From Balanoglossus misakiensis (lineage: Eukaryota; Hemichordata): a stretch of DNA of 64,000 nt. Where the stretch lies: positions 868,001-932,000 of the forward strand of contig CM082576.2 of the NCBI GenBank assembly GCA_040954595.2, written 5' to 3'. Within the stretch, counting starts at the first letter, position 1. Each line of letters starts with the position of its first letter. Both the position numbers and the translations under genes were made by a program. The notes under the pieces were generated by a model. That model did no database searches. It had not been told where the DNA came from and saw nothing but the letters and a program-made list of their open reading frames with translations. Below, one piece after another: positions 1-29,400 of this stretch.

Positions 1-74
1 GTAATGCATCATTCTATGCACACTGAATTTGAAAGTGAAAGTGATGTCATGTTTTCCCAATCCTGTTTCTTCAG

Positions 75-3000
75 ACTGTCCAGTTCAAGATTCCAGAGGA
101 TGAGAACGGCATGCAGGGTTCAGAATCCCCGGAATCACAAAGATCCAGAGGTACCAACACCCAGGAAAACGCTGCTACTCCCCCAACTACAAATGGAGAA
201 ACAGGAAGCGAAAGTCAACCGCCCGTTGATGACAAACCACCACAGGTGCCTCCCCGGAAACCCAAATATGAATTTGTCAAGAAAGAGCCGGAACTAGCCA
301 GTAATGGTCTTCCACCAACTCCTAAAGTACATGTAAGTATAAGATGTAGTGTTTGCACCTTGCAGTTCTTGAGATCAGATCACATGCCTGCTAATTAGTA
401 AATATTCATATTTTATGTTTTGCTGACCAACAGATGGGAGCTTGTTTTTCCAAAGTTTTTAATGGCTGTCCACTGACAATAAACTGTGCAACAAGCTGGG
501 TCAATCCAGAAACTCATAGTAAGTGATATTCTTCCTGTTTTATTCAGTAAATGACAAAGATCTTTCCTGCTCTAAGCACACAAGTCAATCAATCATAAAC
601 AGTCTTCCTATTGACTGTTATCATTTAGTAAACCATTACATTTTGTGATCCAGGAGATTTTTCAGTTCTGATTTGAAACGTAGTGACAACTTTGAGTGGA
701 CCATCAAAATACAGCAACACATCAGCTTTAATCTGACTGTTTACCAATTCTGCAATCTTGTTGAATAACCTCAGTCGCTCTATTACCTCACTGCAACACG
801 AGACATCATCAGCTACACCCATATCCAATAATACACTCCAGTTTCCATAACAACGTGGTTGTTTTCTTCCAGCTCAAATCTTACTGTTTGGTTGTGAGGA
901 GGGCATTTATGGACTGGACATGACAATGCTTCATGAAGCAACTATGGACCGGGTAAGACGTCATTAAATGTGAAGAAATATGTATAGACACACCTGCAAG
1001 GAGGAGATAGAGAGTCTTACGATTCTGTGCTCACAGTCATACTACTGTCCATTTCCCATTGTAGCCTTACCATGGAGAAAATTGCTAAATTTTCACCACA
1101 AACTGAAGATTTTCAGTGATTTCCTTCATGAGTTATCACCATGGTTACACAGACGGCCACAGAGACTGACTCTATTTGATGTAAAATAATTCTGTATGTG
1201 TATTTTCCTGTTTGTAGATATTTCCCAGACGGTGCACGTGGGTGTATGTTATAAACAACACAATGATGTCCCTGAATGGTAAGGACTTTTTTTGATCAAA
1301 TCATCTCTGCGCATCTAATGAGTACTGCCCACAACATCCTGGGTTAAAATTTACTGTGCTTAACCTTTGTTCCAAGATCTACTACCATCAAAAATACGTG
1401 GATATGAATTTCACAAAATTAGCTGATCAATCACAACTAAAATCACATTGATGATATATGCACCATCACATCAGCTGCAAGAAAACAAGACAATATACGA
1501 GAAACGAGCCTCTTGAAGTTGGACTGAAAGTTGCTTGAAACACACATCACATGTTTGATTCACTTGTCTTTGATTCCATTTATTGCGTCATATCACTGAT
1601 TGTTTTTCACCTGCTATCTTTTTTTATTTTCCTTGTTGCTTTCATGTTTGGCCTGCGTGATGCATACACACAGAAGGTAACCTGACCTTAATTGACCTTT
1701 GTTTGTTTGTTGGTAGTGCTTTTGCTCTGCATGTCAAATCAGCAAATTGTTTGTTTAATATTTTGGAAGATTTATAAAATTATACAGTCACTTTAAGTGT
1801 TACTTTATGCAATACATTTAGAAAATAATTGAAACATAGTATAGTTTCAATTATTAAACTTGAGTTTATTATAAGTTTATTAAGTGTTAACTTACATTTG
1901 GCTGTGAAGTTTTTTTTCCAATTGTATCTGAAATCTGATTTCTTCTTTTATTGTCTTTTTTGGCAGGGAAAACACAACAACTCTATTCACACAATCTGTC
2001 GGCAATGTTTGACAAGAACCCCAAGTTTCATATTCCTTCTCCCATTAGCCATAATCTACATAAAATACCAGATAAGTTTATACCCAGGAAATTTGCAATT
2101 TCTGTCAAAGTACCGGAAACCAAAGGCTGTATGAAATGCTGTGTGGGTAAGTGGATGGTCTGTCTTCCTTAAGTTCATGCCGGCATATGTAGTATGCATT
2201 GGAATCTTGTCTAGTTTGGGGGTGTTAAAAGTTTACGCAAACGCTGCAGCGTTTTAAAAGATTTTGATTCTGGCAGAGACCTCCTCAGTGCTTCATGAGT
2301 ATTGAATGATTACAGAGATAAACGATATCTGGTATGATTCCATAACTGGGCTGTTCGCTATTTACATTATGTACATGTATATGTCTGTAGAGAAATGGCC
2401 TCTGACTTTAACTGACTGACTTTTTCCCCCTTCTTTTAGCACGAAACCCTTACAATGGTCACAAATACTTGTGTGGTGCATTAGCACAAGGTATTGTCCT
2501 GCTGCAGTGGTATCATCCTCTCAATAAATTTATGCTTATAAAGGTAAGTACAATGAATTTCCATTCCATTCCACACACACACGCACATGCATTACATGTA
2601 TGTACATGCATAACCATTGTGAGACCGAGTACATCTGCCTGATGCAGTAGTGGACAGTTTGCAGATCCATCTGTGGTAGATTGGCCCTATTGGGCTCCCT
2701 TCACAAAATGATGGTACACTACTGACATTGTTCTAATTTTCTTACCTTTGACAGGTTGTAGAATACCCAATGCCTCCACAGTTAGGAATTTTTTCATTGG
2801 TAATTAACACATCATATGAATATCCAATGATTTGCACAGGAGTTGCTAAAGGGTAAGTCGATTAGCTGTAAAATGTTCCTAGGTTTCTTTCTATCACTGC
2901 AGATTTGATTTGTCATTTACTGTGCACAACATTTCATCTTAAAACTGTTAAAAATCCAAACACTGGAATTATGTGAGTCAGTGATGTTATGTGGCCACTA

Positions 3001-3800
3001 AGCCCCAAATCCTACCCATATAAACTGTCTTCTTGCATGTCCTGGTCAGGTATTCACTCTTGCATTTACTAAATCCTTCTGTTTGTGGCTATTTTTAGGT
3101 ATGACAGGAATCAGCTGCAGTTGGACGTGATCAATCTCAACTCTTCATCCAGTTGGTACTCAGAACACCCACCTTCAGACAGACTTCTAGATGTGGTCCA
3201 TGTTGCACAGCTGGAGAGAGATACAGTTCTTGTGTGTTATGACAGTAAGTCCCATCACTTCAATATCTATGCTTGTCATCTTTACCCCTTTAATAATTAC
3301 AGTCCGCCTTTAATTGAATCCCTATGTTTCATGTTTCTTTGTCAACAGAGGACGTGAAAGTGGTTAATTTGCAAGGCAAACTGAAGCCAAGTCGAAAGCA
3401 AGCAGCAGAGTTGCATTTTGATTTTCCCGTGGAATCTGTGGTTGTGTTACAAGACAGTGTCCTTGCCTTTCATAAACACGGCATGCAAGGAAGGAACTTC
3501 AAAGCCAATGAGGTAATGATTGTTGCTTCAATTCTATTGCAACTTCAGAGACTTCATGTATCACCTTCCATGTTGCAAAGGGACCTCGAACTAAATCAGA
3601 TATTGAGACAAAATCCAACAGTGCAAACTAATGATGTCAATTCTTGTTACTTTCAGGTGACCCAGGAAATCTGTGATAAAACTCGGATGTTCCAATTGTT
3701 AGGCTCTGACAAAGTGATCATTTTACAGAGCACGCCAACTGAGGACCCAACATCAACTTCAAATCTGTACATCCTTGCGGGACATGAAAATACATACTAA
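75..3800 (+). CDS. MAP4K3: MAP4K3/MAP4K5-family kinase, C-terminal part (linker and CNH domain), partial
   Basis: This is the 3' end of a germinal-centre-type Ste20 kinase that acts upstream of JNK and in nutrient/TOR signalling; the kinase domain lies before the window. Ten exons: 75-332, 434-518, 873-952, 1218-1278, 1967-2146, 2440-2543, 2755-2852, 3099-3244, 3349-3512, 3657-3800, all with GT-AG borders, giving 439 residues in one open frame. The first exon encodes a low-complexity, proline-rich linker with an SH3-binding-like stretch ([10 protein letters not shown]). From exon 2 on ([12 protein letters not shown]..., [16 protein letters not shown]...) it reads as a citron-homology (CNH) domain, thought to bind small GTPases. 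The last residues ([11 protein letters not shown]) are typical of MAP4K3 and MAP4K5. Sequence alone does not separate these two vertebrate paralogues; an invertebrate would normally have one pro-orthologue. The 5' part is cut by the window edge. Confidence 0.93.
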
Positions 3801-4400
3801 AAGACTGCCCTCTAGTGGTTGAAAATCAAACTCCAGTGCTGCTTCGTGGAAGTGGACTGTAAACACTGCCCTCTTTCAGTCACTTGTGTCAAGGAGGACG
3901 AGGAGGTCATTGATTATTTCATTGGAGTTTTTCATTGGAGCTTAAAGGACAAAGATGTGAGCTTACACTTTCAAGTCACATCGCAAAAGAGCCATTTGAC
4001 TTCCAAGAAGAAATATGTTTATCAATCATACTTACATCCAGAGTGACTAGACAACTACCTTTAATGTATCATAAGATTGATTTTGGTTTTTCTTATACGT
4101 TGCTCAGCTGTTCAGCTGGCCCATGAGACTTTGGCCAGTTGGTGTTCAAAGAAGACTTATGTTTGTACTCATCCTGTGTTTTTAGATTCCAACTGCAACC
4201 AGGAATCATAACTGTATTTTATCCTCAAAAATTCAGAATATTGTTTGTTACTTTAAATGCTATCATGATGAAACTGTAAAAGAGGTATTTTTAATTGTTC
4301 TATCACACACCGGTGGACATGTGTGAAATTTTCTTCTGCTCAGATTTTGATCACAATAAAGTAAAACAGAAAACAATTATAGAAACTTGACAGGCTGAAA
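3801..4400 (+). other. 3' UTR of the MAP4K gene with candidate poly(A) signal
   Basis: Non-coding sequence after the TAA stop. The first canonical AATAAA is at 4355-4360, so a 3' UTR of about 560-580 nt is plausible. Short open frames here have no family resemblance. Confidence 0.5.
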
Positions 4401-7400
4401 TTTCAGATTGCAGTTTGCATCGCACATTTAAGCAAAGTGCAATAATAATGTTTTCATGTTGCCATAGGAACAGCCATAGAGAAGTAATGTCCCAGATTTT
4501 AAATAGTTTTATCACAAAGAGACTACCGCAGAATTGTAGTGTGAACTCATACATGGTGAAGAAGAAAGGGAAAATGTGTTATTTGTGACTTGAAAAATTA
4601 TCACTACCGACAGATATTATTTCAGGAAGGATGGGATGAATCTTTTCATGAATATTTACCATCAGGCTTTCCAATACACTTGCAATGACCAATTTCATTC
4701 AAGTTTCATGGGAAACTGATCATGTGAAAGGTAGATGGTTGGTACCTTTTGGTTGGAAGTATTGTTTTGTGATGATCTTGGATCAGTCCAACCTTAACAC
4801 CCCTGACATATGGCCAGTTGTCTATAAAAATATGTACACTGTACACTCTTCATCTCATTTGGAGGACCTTAAAATCTGTCTCTATGGCAACTAAGTTTTC
4901 CTGCAACAATCATTTTTCGGCATGTTGTGTAAATACACTTTAGAGACAGAACATTCAGCCTTTCATTTTGTTTTTCTCCTGCCTGAAGCATGCAAAGCAT
5001 TTTTCTACACTGTCAATGTCTCTCTACCACTGCGCTGCCCAGGATTTAATTGTTGAACAGTTCACATCACAACTCCAGGGGGCAGTGTTTATGTTATCAC
5101 AGGACAGTATGTTGTTTGTCATTTGTTTTGGTTATCAACAAGAAAATTAGCTTTAAGAATGTGCAGAACTTCAACACAAGATCAGCTCTTCATATATTTA
5201 TACATGTCTTTTATCAGCTTTCAGCTTTCTCTAGTAACAGTAGTCCATGACAACCAATATGCAAAAGCCTTTCCTGACAGGAGAGTAACATATTTTGTAC
5301 TTTACACTATTCACTTCAAACTGTGTTGATGCAAAATCTGTTCCAGGAACTATGGTCTTGGTATGGGTTTGGGGTCTTCCATGGTCATGTTTAAAACTTA
5401 AAATACATTTCCTTGTCATGAGGTTTTAGCTTATTCAACCATGATTTTGATGAAAAGTTGCTGCTATAGCTGATATGGTTTGAATTCCTCCATAATTAGA
5501 GCATGTAAAGTGTTTTCCACTGTAAATAAAACTGTGCTGTGTGTATCAGACATGTAAAGCGACCGCCAATTGGCCAGGTGGAAATGTATAGATCTACAAA
5601 CACCCATTGTATGTGAAAATCTTCCCAGTCATGGCAAATCATTTTTTTTTTTTGCCTGTCACCTTTTTCTGCAATCTTACACCTTTTTATCACAAAAGAG
5701 AGAAAAAAAGACATGACAGTGTCTACCATATGGAGCTGATGGAGAACAATCTTTATTATATAAAGCATATTTACGTGTGTAATGTATTGTACAGACCAAC
5801 TTTCTGTCAAAGTACCCAGTGTTTAAATACTGAACCCTTTTGTTAAAATTACTATAGTGTTACACACACAGAAATGGCTTTCTCAGAGTATGTTCCCATT
5901 GTTTGTTATAATGAAAATTGTGTAAATGGATAGATAGTTTCTAAGGTGATTTCTTTTTTTTTCTTTTCCAATCACAGTATTATTTTTATTCCTTTTGTAT
6001 ATTAAACGTCCGGAAGTAAAATTGCCAATCCCAATTGGCGGCGAATGAAGTTATGTCCAGCTGTTCCTTTCTCTATGATGAGGCGCCCTCTTGAAGCAAA
6101 CCCGACACGTGTGTGATTGGTTGACTTTTCTATATATCGGAAGGGCTTGTTCGAAGCGCTATCGCATATATTGAAAAGCTATCCATTTTTAAATAGTCAT
6201 CAATCATTGTCCTGCTTAATTACGATAATTTTCATTAATGTTGCCCTTGCCGTTGATTCTAGAGATACGTGACGGTCTTGTTATTTTCATAAAACATCTG
6301 GTGGTTACCTTGCCCGCATACCATTTTCTCCTAGAAGAATTCCAGGTGGCATCCAGTAATACTCGTCGGTGAAGTGTGCGTGTCTTTACTATAAATAGAA
6401 ATAATGTAAATGGACACGTTAGCCAAGTAATGTGTGTATCCACAGTCCGCACATAGCAAAGTTGCACATGAACTCCAAGTTTATAGCGAAAACTTTTTGA
6501 TAATTTTTTTAACTTTTGAAAATGTTCTTGTGGTACAGTTCTTTGCCGTAAGTGGAGTAATAAACGAGTATAAAGATGCAACACACGCACACACACGCTT
6601 CAACCTTCTGACAACTTGAGTAGTCGCCATCCTGCAGAAGCCTATTTCTCTGTTATAGACCAAGTAAATACGTCAGAAGTAATAAATGATGTAGTATTGT
6701 CAACTGGTGAGCTCCTCAGCTCAGATCGCGACTTGTTTTGACATAGCGCTGGTTTGTCAAAGAACCAGACTAAGTCCAGTTCATTTTCTTTTCGCCTCGT
6801 TTGTGCGCCTCTATAGATGTGTACTTTTCCCAAGACCTCATCTTTTTACTCCACACATAACCATTACCAATGAACCAAGGTAACACCCGTGCCCGTGTTT
6901 AGCAAAAGGGGTGCCGTTATAAATGTTTAGTTTCTGTTTTCGTGGTTTCGTCGTCTATATGAATAAGCTTATTTTCTGTACGAGAAAACATGTCACATGC
7001 CAACAGACTCATATTTGTACGTAGTCAATTTTCCCGTAGTAATTAACAATGTACAATCGCCAATCTTCATGCATGTGTGGCGATTTCATCACGTGAATTA
7101 ATCAGTGATTAGTGTTTGATATCGCCTGTCATGCATCAGCGAGAGATGTCAACAACTGAAACTAGTCGACAATTCAACCCCAAATTATGTCCTAAAATTC
7201 TCTCGAGAACAATTGACATCCACGTTCTATTAGCATCTTACGATAATGAAACCACAAGATGTAGAAATTAATGTGCCTGACGTACTATTTATAAATGATC
7301 TCGCGGCGATCGCCCGCCCGCCCACGCTCACAAGGCAATCGCGCTTGTCAGTTTGTGTATGGTGGTTGCCATGGTTATCAATAGCCAACAACTGGCAACA

Positions 7401-8181
7401 ACTGCGTCGATTTTACAATTAATACTGCATGTTGTTGAATCAAATTCATTGATGGATCCAACAAATACGCATGCATTTCAATTATTTCCTATCCTAATAA
7501 ACTCAGCTGTGTATAAGGTAAATTCAATAACAATTTTGGTTGATTTGTATATCCTTACATTAGGTATTGCTATTGCTAATTTTCTTTTTTGTAGTAACGT
7601 AGGGGTATAACTACATCGAGTGTATCTGATTTTTATTTCCAGTGAGCGCTAATGGTCCATAAATTGGTCGTAAGTTATAAAAACGTTCGTTACACTGATG
7701 CCTTATTTTGACAACTTGGACGTTATTAAATACGTGAACAATCAGTTTATTTTGACTAAATCTCCATGGTTACGGTCATAAACATCTAAAACAATCCACG
7801 GGGTATATATTCAACGGTGATTGTCATATAAGAGCGAAATGCAGCTGTGCACAGAACGATTACAGCCATCGACATGTCACAATCAATGTCACTACGCACT
7901 CAATGTCATCTTAAGGACGAGTGATATTGATTTTCCATCCATTATGGTTTCACGCAATTTTGGAATGAATGGAGAGCTTCCTTGTTGGATTTGCCTTCAT
8001 TGATGACAATGACCCGTTATTAAAGTGCTCTAATAGTCGAATCCCCGCAGCGTGAAAAAAGTCTATATCTTCAAACTTGAAAAATGTCCAATTCGGCTCG
8101 AGATTATCCCTCCTCGCCGTCTGAACCTGTTTCGAAAACAACGACGGCGCAGTTTTCAAGCCCCGGGTGTTTCTTACTCTA

Positions 8182-11046
8182 TGACGTCACTGTTTTCCAC
8201 CCCGGGGTATATGCAATATTTATTAGTCCTGATTGTAATTCAGAAGTATTCCGGCCATTGTTGTTATGAGCGAAATTATCCCTCCCAAACAAAATACTGA
8301 CGTCAGGGTGGAGCAGATGCAACAACCGATATCATCCAACAGAATAGGCGCCAAATTGTGCATCTGTTCGCCCAAAATTATGCTATCTATGCATTTCATT
8401 TGGAAATTAACTATCTTCGGCATTCAATTTATCTTCGGGAAGGGATGACCGGTAGGAGAGTACCTGTAAATAAATGTGCGTCTTCTATAATGATCGAGTG
8501 CAACCAGTTATTATTATATAGAGCCAAGGGAAAATAAAAACTGATTTGAAATCGTGCATTAAAATGCAACAATTAAAACAACCGTGACATCTATTTATAC
8601 CGGCCAATTCTATCTATTACCTGGCGAAGTCTGAAACACAGTTACTGTATGCTTCTCATTGCTCTTTTGTGTGCGCATGCAGTTCAGGGCATATTGCCTA
8701 CAGTGTATATATTGTCCGTCTACATTGAGCCAACACCGTCATGGTTGTCAACCTGGGCTATGACACGCCCAGGTGGCACCATTTTTTACAGTTTACGATT
8801 ACTAAATAATATATATATATATATATATATCTTTACTACACTATACTAGGATTAAATAGATCACCGTCATTATATTTGAAATAGGCATAGGCCTATACAT
8901 GTATATATGACAGTATACTAGTGTGACTGTTTTAAATGAATACGAGAAATCGATATTTAATTTGGTAATACGTGATGATATTTTGTTAATAGATACTATT
9001 TCCAGTCATTTTGTAATTTTAATATCTTACCAATAAGTATTGCTTTCTATATATATTTCTTACATTGGCACTCACGACTTGGTCGAATGATTGGGACTAA
9101 TTCAATTTATACTCCAGGAAATTACGACACCAATTTGGAAAATTCACAAATTAATAGCCGCTATGATAAATTCACTTTTGATTTGCAATTTACGGCGCTA
9201 TAATTTCTTTCCAATGAAAATACCTTACAGTCTGTGATACATAAACGTCACCGGGAAGTAAAAGAGCTGTCTTTTGAAACGAACATGTTTGTGCGTAATT
9301 CTGTGTTTATAGTCGATGTTTTGGGTCGTGTCATGGCAACCGTGGGTCGTTTAGCGTACGTGACGTCATTGATTACATTAGCACAAGCGGACTGGGAACC
9401 AAGATACATCTTACAACGGGGAGATTGGCGACAAGGCTCAAACTTTCAAAATCGGTTCTGTGCTATCATATTATTTTAAAGAACTGTGGTGATATTGGGA
9501 TTTGGTAAAATCAGGCTTCTGTATAGAGCTTGTGAACTCACAGGTAAGGTATAATAATGAAATTACATCTGAACATTTCTGTTGCATTCATTGGTTAATA
9601 TGTTTTTCTCCATTTACGGTCAATGCCTCTACTGTGAATCTCTTGTAAAAATTATCACGTACATTTAATGTACCATTTTGATTAATGAATGATGAATTTT
9701 TCACGTACTTTTCATGCGCGAAATGAGACAAATTTTACCTCTTCAGTTTCCGCGATCGAGTTGTAACATGCATGGTGTTATGACATTTAAGATCTCATCT
9801 TGAGATGTGCATCAATCTTGTTCATATGCCTCTTTTTCTCAGCATACGTGGACATAGACAATTTGAGGCCAAGTACGACTCGAAGTCAATCGTGCAATCA
9901 GCCATGTCTGAATTGAACAGAACTGCACGTCCACCGAACCGTTTTGGTGGTACGGGTTGAAACACAAAATGAGATCGACAGAGACATGCAAGAGCCCCAG
10001 TTGGTTTAACTTTTGACGATTTGTTATTTCAGCATTTGTGATTTCTGAATCAACTGCTTTCTCTTTTCTTACCGCGACGAAATCGATGTTCTCAACAAAG
10101 GTTGTAGCACACCTGATGGGATGTGTTGACAAACAGAAATGCACAAAAAGGTTTACCTGGTCGCCTGCTCCCGTAGACGTTAGCTTTTCAAGATTGACTC
10201 GTGACATGCACATGTGTTGAAAGAAAGGCCACTGTACTTTTTGACTACATGCGTCACTAACACTATCCCGTGATGTAGATTATCAGATCGGTATCTGCTC
10301 AAGTTCATATTTCATTTCCGTCATGTTCAAGATTTCAACCATCTAGATGTCGAACCTGTGTTTATCTTGCATGAAATGATAGAATGTGGCATTTGCTACT
10401 GGTATTCACACATGTGGATGCTCACTGGAGCAAGAACTGGGTCATATTGGTTCAAACGCGGTCCTTGTCTAATGGAACTGTATAAAAAAAACAGTTGAAA
10501 AGGATACCTTTTTATTTCATATATTGCAAGGTTTGAATGAAATTGCCTGCCAGTGATGAAACACGCTAAGTCAGCACTTTACTGTTGTTTGCTATGACTG
10601 ACGTGGGCCATGAATTCATTAGAACCGTTCAGGATGTGTTGTGATAGAAACATGCACGCAGACTGCAACTAAATATAACATGAACGTCGTTCTGCCGTTC
10701 ACGCTTGGTAGGAAATCACTTGTAGCAACCCCCACAGCGAACAATTAGCATAACTACTTGAATCAGGTAATGACATATTTCACTATCATTTGTTAGAAAA
10801 TGAGACCAAAGCGGCGTTTCTCAACTATTTTGCATGCAAAGGTAAAATTCAACATTTTAAACGTTGCAAATACGTTCACATCAAGATATTAAAAATTATT
10901 TCCGTGTTTATTTCAAATATATTCAAGTACATTCATTTAATTTAATTAATAGCATGTTCAAATGATTGCTAGTCATTGTGATGTACGGGCTTACCATCAT
11001 ACTCAGTAAGTTGATGATGACGCCTATTGAATATGGTATGACGTCA
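8182..11046. promoter_or_regulatory. Cluster of four perfect TGACGTCA (CRE) palindromes
   Basis: The full 8-bp cAMP-response/ATF palindrome TGACGTCA occurs at 8182-8189, 8298-8305, 9361-9368 and 11039-11046. Chance expectation for one 8-mer in under 3 kb is about 0.05 at even base composition, and lower in AT-rich, CpG-poor DNA. The first copy lies between CCCCGGGTG and CACCCCGGGG, which are near-inverted repeats of each other. The palindrome is the known binding site of CREB/ATF and some other bZIP dimers. Use as an enhancer for the downstream CDKL gene is inferred from position only. Confidence 0.4.
8809..8830. repeat. (AT)n microsatellite
   Basis: Eleven uninterrupted AT dinucleotides in intergenic DNA. 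Confidence 0.9.
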
Positions 11047-13474
11047 TTCTATACGGAATATATCACGCGAGGATATCATAAGATTATTTAGTTTATACTC
11101 GGTGTTTGACGTAACTCACTAGTTGGTTTTTGACCAATTGTTCATGATGTGTAAATGCGAAGTGATAATTGAATATGTATACCATGCCGCCCATCTCTAC
11201 ATCTGTGGTGACCTTAAAATTCTGTGGGTCAGTCAGTGGGTTGACTTGGGCACACACCCAACACATAATAGCCTTTCCTTTGACGGGTGTTTATATGCCA
11301 TTGTTTGTCCTGTTGTGATGTGACTGCTATACGGCTATTGCCATCACCATTCATAAAAACGCCACCACCATAAGCAAGTACGTCGAACTTTAGTCGACTT
11401 GGCAGCACTCGAAGCAATTTCCTTGTTGTGTGAAGGTAAGTTCCCCCATCGTATCGAGGCTCACATTTCGTAAAATCCTCTTCGCAAATGATTGTGTTTT
11501 TATAAAAGGGAAGCTTTAAATCTGAAGTTGTCAAAAATCGGTTCGATATAAAGAGATGAACACATCAAAGTCATTATAACAGGCGCTCAAATAGTCGCGA
11601 AATTCCATGGATCCCGATAACAATTTACGAATGAGACTTCAAGTCGAAGATCTAGCAAGTTTCTTATAGCCATGATATTCATAATAAGAGATCCGTGATG
11701 ATGGTAGCGCAAATTTTAAGTCACAAAAGTGTTTCGCGTCCTTTTATGGAGTACATCTCCGAATTTAGAAGCCATGCACGTCGATATTGACGGTAAAATA
11801 CAAACTGTCATACGGGTACCTGAACGACACTGCTGCAAATACCATAAACATTAACTCATAACTTACAGGGGCGTATAGCTATTGTGTTGAAACTCTTGTC
11901 TACCATCGGAAATATGAAAATAATATGGAGATCCACGGCAATCAGTTATCGATAAAAATGCCAACCAGAGAAATAAAAGTTTACTGTTCAGGTGAAGGTG
12001 ACAAGAGTAGTTTTTCATTGTATATGTTTCAGTAACCATGGCATTGACCGTGACATAAATGGTGGATTCCGTGTCAGGTGATTGTAATCAATGAATACAC
12101 ACGCACATTGCTATTTCTGTCGGTTGCCATACGTCATGGTATAGTTCATTGTTATCGTTCAAAGTTTACAAGCGCGATGAACCTGGTCGACAGCTGTTGG
12201 CATCAGAATATTTAAATGGTATGGTAGGCCTATTACTTTATTTTTCTATCATCTCGACAGAAGCTTCACTATTAAACGTTATTTCTTTACTTAAAATGAT
12301 ATTTTATTTAAAGGGTTATCTCGAATTAATTCGTCCTAATAATTTATTACAACGTTTTGTAGTGAAAACAATAACGGCCATCTTCCTGATTCTGTTGACG
12401 ACTTGGTTAACCGATGCCTTTCGGAAAGTTTGGAATCATTGGTTACAAAATACTTAACACCTGGTGTGCATATGTTGAAATTGACAAATGTGCAAAAACA
12501 ACTCTGCGAGGCTTGTTGTCCGAAAGTCCGGGGTGGCGTGTACACATATGAAATATTCAACCGGTGGAATGAACAGTCGATATGTGTGGGCTTGTCTGAA
12601 TACAATTTGTCTTCAGTTGAGAAAATGGGAAATCGATATATGCAGAAAGAAAGTTCACACCTCCTTGTTTCCGGTGAACAAAAAACAAAAACAACCTTAT
12701 TTGCAACAAACGACCAACTAAAGTTTTTTTCCCGAATAGTTCTGTTTTTTTTTTTTTTTTACAAACGATATGTTTTCTGTGCGAGTGGCCTTACAAGCGA
12801 ATCAAAAACAAATCGATTTAAATTACAATTAAAATTAAAGCAAGATTACCAGAAAAAGTTACATGTGATGATCGATGGTTTCATTCAAAAATATCCCGAG
12901 CTTTACCGATCAGTTTATGTGAAGCCCAAATTTCCTACCGCACCATTTTGCCATTCTCATTGACTATTGGGTTAAAGCAAATATTGTGTAGATAACATAC
13001 ACTTGACAACTGTTGACCGCAATTCTGTTTATATTAAGGATAACTTCAAGGTCCAGTTGTATTTGTAGATCAATTTATGGCAGGCTGAACACATGTGATC
13101 ACGTGTGTACTTGTCTCCATAGAAATAATCTGAATGACAACAGAGCCCTGCGCACAGCTCGCTAAATGAGTTTTGCTGTATATCTGTACGCGGAAGAACA
13201 AAATAATCCCTCTTAAATTTCAATGAAAATGTATTTGTTTCCATCAATGTTAGAATACCGCAAACATATCGAAGCAAATATTATTATATTTGTTGTCAGA
13301 GAACTTCTAAGGTCCATAGTCGATAGAAAGTGGACGCAATGTAATTTCTTCCGCTATGCGTATGAATATGTGTAGTTCCCCCTTACGACATGTTGATTTG
13401 AGCTACGTACGTAAAGGCAGTGAAAATATACGGGGGAAGTGGAATTGAAAGAAGAATATGGTCGGTAGTTGGGG

Positions 13475-29400
<15,926 letters not shown>

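Larger units (their letters stand above)
4401..13470. other. Gene-poor intergenic region between MAP4K and CDKL genes
   Basis: About 9 kb with no exon chain that I can support on either strand. It is AT-rich, holds scattered homopolymer and dinucleotide runs, and has a small GC-rich patch near 7300-7330 (tandem CGCCCGCC). The longest open frames (for example 12403-12963) show no family match and no codon-bias signal. The notable content is the set of CRE palindromes listed separately. It probably contains the distal regulatory DNA of the CDKL gene, but that is inference. Confidence 0.6.

Noticed and set aside
3819-4126. Short frames just after the MAP4K stop codon
   Set aside because: They are in the 3' UTR and show no homology; the protein already ends with the family's typical C-terminus.
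8649-8849. 66-residue frame starting with a signal-peptide-like MLLIALLCAHAVQG
   Set aside because: The rest is low-complexity and ends in the (AT)n repeat; no splice partners or homology.
12403-12963. 186-residue open frame in the intergenic region
   Set aside because: It begins at TTG rather than ATG, includes a poly-Phe run from a T tract, shows no family resemblance and has no partner exons.
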